In this document: positions 1-6,253 of the stretch, in pieces
How positions within the stretch are numbered: the stretch's first letter is position 1
How the letters are laid out: each line of letters opens with the position of its first letter
NCBI RefSeq assembly: GCF_014646515.1
Contig: NZ_BMNK01000008.1
Span: forward strand, 186,001 to 250,000
Direction of reading: 5' to 3'
Length of the DNA stretch: 64,000 bases
From: Nonomuraea glycinis
GTDB lineage: Bacteria > Actinomycetota > Actinomycetes > Streptosporangiales > Streptosporangiaceae
Made by a program: the position numbers and the translations under genes
Notes under the pieces: model-generated
Seen by the model: the letters and a program-made list of their open reading frames with translations, nothing else
Database searches by the model: none
Told to the model about the DNA's origin: nothing

Positions 1-416
1 CCCTCCGCCATCTGATCGGCGACCACCTTCATAGGCGACAGCGAGTTCTTGCAGGTCCGTAGCGCCAAGATCTCGTCGCGAGATCGCGTCCGCCAATCCG
101 CCGCCCACTCAGCCGCCTGCTCCAGGCTCAACGGCAGGACCGCCAGGACGTCCGAAGCCAGTCGATCCGGATCCCACAGCGGATCATCGTCAGGGCCGAG
201 ATCAGCGATCAACAACGCTCGAAGATTGAAACGACTCGCGTCCGCCTGCCAGGTGGGATAGCCGGCCCGCTCGGCACCATCGATGGCCGCGAAGGCGACC
301 CTGGCCCAGATCCGCCGCGCCTCCCCCTGCCCAGGATCTTGCGCGTAGGACAGATTGCACTGCCACACCGCCAGCCACGAGCTGACGCAATCGGCGCCAT
401 ACCCGGCACCCTCCAT
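1..416 (-). CDS. Hypothetical protein, C-terminus cut by window edge
   Basis: An open minus-strand frame starts at ATG 416 and runs off the left edge, giving about 138 residues without a stop. The start has GAGGGTG about 6 nt upstream; a GTG three codons earlier is possible. The residues are a normal protein mixture, with segments such as WLAVWQCNLSYAQDPGQGEA near the N-terminus and LPLSLEQAAEWAADWRTRSR later, which looks helical and rich in Trp and acidic residues. I do not recognise a family. There is no signal peptide or membrane segment in the visible part. It is separated from ridA by about 110 bp, so it could be the downstream gene of the same minus-strand group. Confidence 0.6.
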   Translation of the reverse strand, partial: MEGAGYGADCVSSWLAVWQCNLSYAQDPGQGEARRIWARVAFAAIDGAERAGYPTWQADASRFNLRALLIADLGPDDDPLWDPDRLASDVLAVLPLSLEQAAEWAADWRTRSRDEILALRTCKNSLSPMKVVADQMAE

Positions 417-526
417 GCCGCTCACCCTCGCCAGGTGACTACCACTTGCCGACGGAGCCTCATTGACACGGGCCTATCGTCCAAGCCGGACGGTGATGGA
501 AGCGAGGTGGAGCACTGGTGCGGACC

Positions 527-925
527 TCACGGGACGACGGCAACGGCGTCGACCTCGACGAGTTGGCCCCGATAGCCGAGCACCGTGACGCCGAGCAAGG
601 TGCTCGGCGCGTCGTGGTCGCCGAACCGGGCGCGCACTACGTTCCAGGCTGTGACCAGGTCGGCCTGGTCCGTGCTCGCGACGTAGACGGTCGTGCGCAC
701 GACGTCTGTCAGCGCAGCCCCTGCCGCCTGCAGCGCGACCTCAAGATTGTCCATGACCTGCCGGGCCTGCCCGGCTACGTCACCGGGCGCTACAACCCGG
801 TCGTGCTCGTCGATCGGACACGCGCCGGCGGTGTGCACAAGCCGAGCACCGGCGGGGACTACCGAGGCGTAGGCATACGGGACAGCATCGGTAAGGCGGC
901 CGGCGCGGATCAGTTCCACAGACAT
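527..925 (-). CDS. RidA/YER057c/UK114 family protein (enamine/imine deaminase type)
   Basis: 132 aa, the usual length for a RidA subunit. RidA-family trimers hydrolyse reactive enamine/imine intermediates produced by PLP enzymes in the cytosol. Family features seen: an N-terminal strand ending in YAYASVVPAGARLVHTAG, the central helix segment QARQVMDNLEVALQAAGA followed by DVVRTTVYVAS, and a C-terminal TLLGVTVLGYRGQLVEVDAVAV. The canonical active-site Arg (RxxVxV near the C-terminus) is not clearly present: the segment reads APSTLLGVTVLGYRGQ, so this may be a RidA-related subgroup rather than an archetypal deaminase. It stands alone between a partial gene and the membrane protein and has no obvious metabolic partner nearby. 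Confidence 0.85.
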   Translation of the reverse strand: MSVELIRAGRLTDAVPYAYASVVPAGARLVHTAGACPIDEHDRVVAPGDVAGQARQVMDNLEVALQAAGAALTDVVRTTVYVASTDQADLVTAWNVVRARFGDHDAPSTLLGVTVLGYRGQLVEVDAVAVVP

Positions 926-986
926 GGCGCCGACTGTGTCACATCCGCCACCCGCGCTACCATCGAATTCTCATCGTGGGCCGGCT

Positions 987-1880
987 CTATGTGCCCTTGC
1001 GGAGGAGTTCGGTGATGGTGAAGCCGGTGGGCCGGGTCACCTGGCCGTCGGCGAGCGGGACGTTGAGAGCCTTGGCCAACTCCACCCCGTAGAGGTCCAC
1101 GGTGGCCTCGCACACCTGAGCCAGCGTCCTTGTCGCCGCCCTCCCCCTGCGGTGGCCGACCGCGATCGTCACCGCACCGATCAGCGCCGCCGGCCACCAC
1201 AGGGTGATCACCGCGATGCCCAGGTACAGCACGCCCCACGCCGCCGTGGTCGCGGCACCGGACAGGGTGGCGTGGGCGTCGCCGATCGTGGTCCGTACGT
1301 GGTCGGGGACGACGAGCCACAGACGCGGCCAGGCGGCGTCGAGGTCGATGCCGTAGCGGTTGTGGACGCGCGTGATGACGGCATCCAGCTGGTCGCCCAT
1401 CCAGGTCGGCCGGAACGGGCGGGCCAGGGCGATGGCGTTGCGCCGCGCGGCCAGTTCGCCTCGGCGGCGCTGGAAGTCGGCGGCGCTCTCGCTCTTGCCC
1501 GCCGTCGCCGCCTCGAAGTCGCGGTGCGCGCCGTCCCAGCGCTTCCTGCGCCGCTCGACCAGGGACCGGGCCGGCCACCTCGGACCCCGCATGAACCAGC
1601 AGCGCACGACCGCCCCCGCGAGCGCACTGGCGCCCAGCCCCGCCCCGAACGCGCCGAGCAGGAGGGCGGCCAGCAGCAGGGCCTGCGCGACGGGCCTGCC
1701 GTCCAGGGCCCTGGTCTGGGCGGTGGCCCGGTCGGCCAGGAACGGGACGTCCCAGGGGTGCCGGTGGCCGAGGACGGCGGCGAGCCAGAGCACGCCCTCG
1801 AACAGTGCGCCGGGGAGGACGAGCACGGCCAGCCACCGCTCGGCGAGCTTCTGCCCGAGGCCCGACAGGAACCCGGTCAT
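987..1880 (-). CDS. Multipass membrane protein with cytoplasmic charged region, unknown function
   Basis: 297 aa. Hydrophobic segments are at about residues 17-37 (LAVLVLPGALFEGVLWLAAV), 66-92 (AQALLLAALLLGAFGAGLG), and a pair around 208-243 (ATTAAWGVLYLGIAVITLWW, then LIGAVTIAVG). Between the second and third lies a long Arg/Glu-rich, probably cytoplasmic stretch with the motif RRRKRWDGAHRDFEAA. No catalytic motif is recognised. Its start ATG overlaps the stop of the upstream 121-aa gene by ATGA (1877-1880), so the two are translationally coupled. They face away from the CHAT gene at 2377, and the pair may form part of that system (inference from adjacency only). Confidence 0.7.
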   Translation of the reverse strand: MTGFLSGLGQKLAERWLAVLVLPGALFEGVLWLAAVLGHRHPWDVPFLADRATAQTRALDGRPVAQALLLAALLLGAFGAGLGASALAGAVVRCWFMRGPRWPARSLVERRRKRWDGAHRDFEAATAGKSESAADFQRRRGELAARRNAIALARPFRPTWMGDQLDAVITRVHNRYGIDLDAAWPRLWLVVPDHVRTTIGDAHATLSGAATTAAWGVLYLGIAVITLWWPAALIGAVTIAVGHRRGRAATRTLAQVCEATVDLYGVELAKALNVPLADGQVTRPTGFTITELLRKGT

Positions 1881-2242
1881 CCCGGCGAGTATTTCAGTGG
1901 AAGCTCATAGACATCGCAGGTCGGGATCGCGCCGCCAGGCTCGGACCGGGCGTCGCGCGGGCAGCGGCCCTTCGGGCAGCGGTATCCGCCGGGCGGCGGC
2001 GGCAGGTGTCCTGCGGCCGGAAGGTCGGGGATGGCCGGTCTGCCGCGGACCAGGACGTCCAGGCCGAGCATCCTGCTCAGGTCGTCGACGACCTCCTTGG
2101 GGCGCCGCTCCTCCTCGCGCAGCGCGCGCCGGGCCTCGTGGAGCTCCGCCGACCATCCCTCCCACTCGGCCGTACGGACCAGCCGGGGGAGGTTTTCGCA
2201 CAGTGCCGCCAGAGCGCGGCCGTCGTCCGGCGGGTCTGCCAT
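1877..2242 (-). CDS. Small protein with C-terminal cysteine motif, possible CHAT-system partner
   Basis: 121 aa if started at ATG 2242 (MADPPDDGRALAAL); a longer frame reaches 2299 but its extra 19 residues look non-coding. The first ~75 residues are helical and charged (RLVRTAEWEGWSAELHEARR), and the C-terminus carries GGYRCPKGRCPRDAR and then a third Cys in PTCDVYELPLKY. This Y-x-C-P-x3-C-x-R ... C-x-L arrangement resembles small proteins found beside caspase/CHAT-TPR genes in actinobacteria (the group called CATRA-associated small proteins); that assignment is from memory and is tentative. It may bind zinc. It is divergent from the CHAT gene, with 134 bp between them, and overlaps the membrane-protein gene by ATGA. 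Confidence 0.6.
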   Translation of the reverse strand: MADPPDDGRALAALCENLPRLVRTAEWEGWSAELHEARRALREEERRPKEVVDDLSRMLGLDVLVRGRPAIPDLPAAGHLPPPPGGYRCPKGRCPRDARSEPGGAIPTCDVYELPLKYSPG

Positions 2243-2376
2243 GGCTTGGTGTCTACCACCGCCCGTGAGGGGCGGCAAGGCAGCCGGTTGGTAACACACA
2301 CATCCCCAGGAACGAACCGCAAGGAGGTGCTCTAATCAAGGAGAATCCTTCGACCGGCCCGCGCGGAAGGATACGG
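2243..2376. promoter_or_regulatory. Divergent intergenic region of the CHAT/AAA+ locus
   Basis: 134 bp between the divergently transcribed 121-aa gene (start 2242) and the CHAT gene (start 2377), so it must hold both promoters. The CHAT gene has GGAAGG (2365-2370) about 6 nt before its ATG. Two further strong Shine-Dalgarno-like blocks, AAGGAGG at 2321-2327 and AAGGAG at 2338-2343, are not followed by any usable start codon; their role is unclear. I could not assign a convincing -35/-10 pair by eye. Confidence 0.4.
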
Positions 2377-5300
2377 ATGCTTCGACGAGGCCGAGCCGTC
2401 CGCGCCGCACGGCGAGCGGCGTGGATCATCCGTGAGTACCCGTCGACACATGATCTCCAGCAGCTGGACGAGGCGCTGGACATGCTCAGGGACGCGCTGG
2501 AGCAGGTGCCCGAGCGTCATCCCGAGCGGGCGGAATGGCTGTCGGCGCTCGGCGACGGGCTGTCGATGCGGTTCGACCACGTCGGGCGGATCGAGGACAT
2601 CGCGGAGTCGCTCATCGTCCACCGCGCCGCCGTACGGCTGGCTGAGGGCACCGACACCGGCGCGGTGGCCAGGCTGAGCCGGGCCACCGCGCTGCTGAAC
2701 ACCTACGAGCTGCACCGGCCCGACCGCAACCTGGCGGCGGAGAACAGCGGCGTGCTGAACGAGGCCGTCGCCCTGCTCCGCGAGGTGAGCGACAGCCCGG
2801 GGCTGGATCCCGAACTGCGCGACTCGGCGATGGTCAACCTGGTCCTGGCTCTGGAGAAGCAGGTCGAGCTGGATCCGGAGCGGCTCAGCGAGCATCAGGA
2901 CGAGACGCACGCGATCCTGACCCGGCTGGTGCGGGAGACCGGCCCCGATCACGCTTACTACCTGTCGCGGGTGGTCAAGTTGACCATGCTGCTCCTGCAG
3001 CGATGGGACCTGCCCGACCGCGACCGGCGCCTGCGCGAGCTGCTCGAGGTCGTACGGCAGCGCTTCCCCACGGCGAGCGAGATCGAACGACGCAGCATCA
3101 GGGCAGGGCTCGGCTGGGTGCTCGACCACGGCATCGAGGTCTCGGAGCGGGTCTTCACCCTGGATCGGCTCATCGCCCACTTCCGCGAGCAGATGACGCT
3201 GCTGCCGGAGGAGCACGCGCTCCGGACCGACCACCTGATCAAGATCGCTTACTACGCCTCGATCGTCGCGATGATGTCGGGCCGGCTCACGCTCCTCGAC
3301 GAGGTCATCGCGGCCATGCGCACGACCCTGGCCGATCTGCCCGCCGGGCATCCCGCGTACGCCGAACTGCTGTCCGCGCTGGGCACCACGATGGGGCGCA
3401 GGATGCAGGCGACCGGCTCCACCGCCGACCTCAAGGCGACCCAGGACCTGCTGGAGGCGGGCGTCGAGCGGTTACCCGAGGGCGACCCGGAGCGCGGCCT
3501 GTTCCTGGCCAACCTCGCCAACACCTACACGATCGCCTACCAGATCACCGGGCGCGAGGAGCACCTGGCCGAGTCCCTGCGGCTGTGCCGGGAGGGGGTG
3601 GCGCTGACACCGCCCGACCACGCCAACCGGGGCATGGCCCTCACCGGCCTCGGCATCGCCTTGCACTACGCCTACGAGCGGGGGCACCGCAGGCAGGACA
3701 TCGACGGCGCGATCGAGGCGCATAGCGAGGCGGTGCGGGCCACCTCCGACCACCACTACGACGCCGGCCTCTACCGGGCCAACCTCGGCGGCTCCCTGAT
3801 CGCGCGATTCGAGGAGCTCGGGCTCAAGAAGGACCTGGACGACGCGATCGAGACGCTGCGTACGTGCGCGCGGCTGACCCCGCCCGAGCACTCCCTGCGC
3901 GGAACCTACCTGTCCAACCTCGGCAGCGCCCTGTTCCAGCGGTACGTCCAGTACGACGACACGGCCTCGCTGGAGGAGGCGAGGCTGATCCTGCGTGAGT
4001 CCGTCGCCGCCGTGCCCCGGGAGACTCCGGACGGTGGCCTGGCCACGAGGAACCTGGCCAACGCGCTCATGGTCCACGACCAGGCGGCGGCGTCGTCCGG
4101 TGACGCGGTCGAGCTGCTCCGGGCCGGCCTGGCCAGGCTCGGCGACACGCACGTGAGCCGGGCGGGCATGATGGCCAGCCTCGGACTGGCGTTGATCGCG
4201 CAGGCCGAGGCCATGCTGGTGACCGAGCGGGAGCGGAGAATCACCCACTTGATCCAGCGCCTGGCACGCGGTGAGATCCCCCTGCCCGCCGACGCCGACG
4301 CGCTGGCGCGGCTCGTCCACGAGGTACGGGACGGCCCCAGGCCCGCCCATGTGATCGACGATCTCGACGAGGCCGTCGACATGCTGGAGGGCGCGGTCGC
4401 GGCCGGGCCGGTCACGCACGCTGAATACCCCTTGTGGCTCTCCACGCTGGGCGTCAGCCTGTCGCTGCGCGCCAAGGCCACCGGCGAGCCCGCCCCGTAC
4501 GCCAGGGCGGTGCGCCTCCTGCGGGAGACCCTGGAGCTGACGCCCCCCGGGCAGCCGCTCAGGGCCAGCGTGCTCAACGAGCTGGCTCTGATGCTCGACC
4601 GCTGGGCCGACGATGAGCCGGGCGAGGCGGAGCGCCTGCGGGCGCGGGCGATCGAGGCGTTGCGCGAGACCACGGCCATCGAGGCGGCCCCGGCCGGCTC
4701 GCGCGCGGGCGCCGCCAGGTTCTGGGGACGCCTCGCCGCGGGCCAGGATGACTTCGCGCTGGCCGTACAGGGATTCGGGGTCATGGTCGGGTTGCTGGAA
4801 GCGATGGCCTGGCGCGGCTTGAGCCCCGGTGACCAGGAGCGGCTGCTCGCGGATTTCCAAGGGGCGGCGAGCGACGCGGCCGCCTGCGCGCTCGAGACCG
4901 GCGACGCCCGCCTGGCGGTCGAGCTGCTGGAGCAGGGCCGGGGAGTCCTGCTGGCGCAGGCGCTCGACGCCAGAGCCGCCCGGGACCGGCTGACCCAGGA
5001 GTTGCCCGAGCTGAGCGACCGCCTCACGCAGGTCTACGCCGATCTCGACGCCCAGCCCGCCGACATGGACCGCAGGCACGCGGCGGCCAGGCGGCACGCC
5101 GAGCTGGTGGCGGAGATCCGCCGGCAGCCGGGGTTCGAGGACTTTCACCGGTCGATGGACTTCGCGCGGCTGGCCGAGGCCGCGTCGGACGGTCCCGTGG
5201 TCGTCCTCAACATCAGCCGCTATCGCTGCGACGCCCTCATCGTCGCCGACGGCAACGTCACCGTCGTGCCGCTGTCGGACCTTTCCGCGGAGGCGGTCGA

Positions 5301-6237
5301 GGGCCGGGTGACGGCCTTCACGAAGGCGATCGACGCGCTCGGCGGAGGGGCCCAGGACTTCGCAGGACAGCTGACGGCCAGGGAGACCGTCCAGGAGACG
5401 CTCCGCTGGATCTGGGACACCGTCACGGAGCCGGTGCTCGCCGCCCTTCCCGGCGCGCGCCGGGTTTGGTGGTGCCCGACAGGGCTGGCGGCCTTCCTGC
5501 CGCTGCACGCCTCAGGAGACCACCGTACGAGACGGGAGCCCGAACCCCGCACCGTCATGGACCGGGTGGTGTCCTCCTACACGCCGACCCTGCGGGCGCT
5601 CGCCCACGTCAGGGCGCTCCCGCCGCCCGTCGCGCGGCCAGGCGGCCGGCCGCTGATCGTGTCGATGCCCGCCACGCCGGACGCGACCGACCTGCCGGGA
5701 GCGGCGCGCGAAGAGGCGATCTTCCGCGAGCACTTCCCCAGCGCCCGGCTGCTGCGCGGGCCGAGCGCCACCCGCGAGGCCGTGACCACGGTGCTGAGGG
5801 CCAGCCCGTGGGTGCACTTCGCCTGCCACGGCGCACAGGACACGGCCAGCCCGGTCCACGCGTGGCTGGCCCTGCAGGACGGGCCGCTGACCGTGCGCGA
5901 CCTGGCCGGCCTCGACCTGTCCGACCACGCCCAGTTGGCGTTCCTGTCCGGCTGCGACACCTCGCGCGGCGACGAACGCCTGTCGGACGAGGCCGTCACG
6001 CTGTCGTCAGCCGTGCACCTGGCGGGTTACCGGCACGTGATCGGCGCGCAGTGGCAGCTGGAGGACAGTACGGCGCCCGACGTGGCCGCCCAGGTCTACG
6101 CGCGGCTGGGCGACGGCCAGGGCGGCATGGATCCGGCGAGCGCCGCCGACGCGCTGCATGAAGCCGTGCTCGCCCTGCGAGAACGTCAGCCCTACGCCCC
6201 GCTCCTCTGGGCGCTGTTCACCCATACCGGACCCTGA
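2377..6237 (+). CDS. TPR-repeat CHAT-domain (caspase-like) protein, locus 1
   Basis: 1286 aa. The first ~880 residues are repeated helical TPR-like units with recurring LxxLG/ANLG and RGxxLxNLGxAL signatures (for example LFLANLANTYTIAYQITGRE, GMALTGLGIALHYAYERG, RGTYLSNLGSALFQRYVQ). The last ~330 residues are a CHAT domain (Caspase HetF Associated with TPRs), a cysteine peptidase fold. Catalytic dyad seen: His1151 in HFACHGAQ and Cys1193 in FLSGCDTSRGDE, followed by the conserved GYRHVIGAQWQLED segment. Such proteins are proposed to cleave targets when the TPR part senses a trigger, often in conflict or cell-death systems. ATG 2377 is the only in-frame start near the GGAAGG site. The AAA+ gene follows after 16 bp, indicating one operon. 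Confidence 0.9.
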   Translation: MLRRGRAVRAARRAAWIIREYPSTHDLQQLDEALDMLRDALEQVPERHPERAEWLSALGDGLSMRFDHVGRIEDIAESLIVHRAAVRLAEGTDTGAVARLSRATALLNTYELHRPDRNLAAENSGVLNEAVALLREVSDSPGLDPELRDSAMVNLVLALEKQVELDPERLSEHQDETHAILTRLVRETGPDHAYYLSRVVKLTMLLLQRWDLPDRDRRLRELLEVVRQRFPTASEIERRSIRAGLGWVLDHGIEVSERVFTLDRLIAHFREQMTLLPEEHALRTDHLIKIAYYASIVAMMSGRLTLLDEVIAAMRTTLADLPAGHPAYAELLSALGTTMGRRMQATGSTADLKATQDLLEAGVERLPEGDPERGLFLANLANTYTIAYQITGREEHLAESLRLCREGVALTPPDHANRGMALTGLGIALHYAYERGHRRQDIDGAIEAHSEAVRATSDHHYDAGLYRANLGGSLIARFEELGLKKDLDDAIETLRTCARLTPPEHSLRGTYLSNLGSALFQRYVQYDDTASLEEARLILRESVAAVPRETPDGGLATRNLANALMVHDQAAASSGDAVELLRAGLARLGDTHVSRAGMMASLGLALIAQAEAMLVTERERRITHLIQRLARGEIPLPADADALARLVHEVRDGPRPAHVIDDLDEAVDMLEGAVAAGPVTHAEYPLWLSTLGVSLSLRAKATGEPAPYARAVRLLRETLELTPPGQPLRASVLNELALMLDRWADDEPGEAERLRARAIEALRETTAIEAAPAGSRAGAARFWGRLAAGQDDFALAVQGFGVMVGLLEAMAWRGLSPGDQERLLADFQGAASDAAACALETGDARLAVELLEQGRGVLLAQALDARAARDRLTQELPELSDRLTQVYADLDAQPADMDRRHAAARRHAELVAEIRRQPGFEDFHRSMDFARLAEAASDGPVVVLNISRYRCDALIVADGNVTVVPLSDLSAEAVEGRVTAFTKAIDALGGGAQDFAGQLTARETVQETLRWIWDTVTEPVLAALPGARRVWWCPTGLAAFLPLHASGDHRTRREPEPRTVMDRVVSSYTPTLRALAHVRALPPPVARPGGRPLIVSMPATPDATDLPGAAREEAIFREHFPSARLLRGPSATREAVTTVLRASPWVHFACHGAQDTASPVHAWLALQDGPLTVRDLAGLDLSDHAQLAFLSGCDTSRGDERLSDEAVTLSSAVHLAGYRHVIGAQWQLEDSTAPDVAAQVYARLGDGQGGMDPASAADALHEAVLALRERQPYAPLLWALFTHTGP

Positions 6238-6253
6238 GCCAGGGGGGAGACCT

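Noticed and set aside
3472..5508. Long minus-strand ORF (678 aa) antisense to the CHAT gene
   Set aside because: Arg/Gly/Gln-rich shadow with no protein family features; caused by high GC at codon position 3 of the real gene. The same applies to other long antisense frames such as 6218-8716 and 17987-20779.
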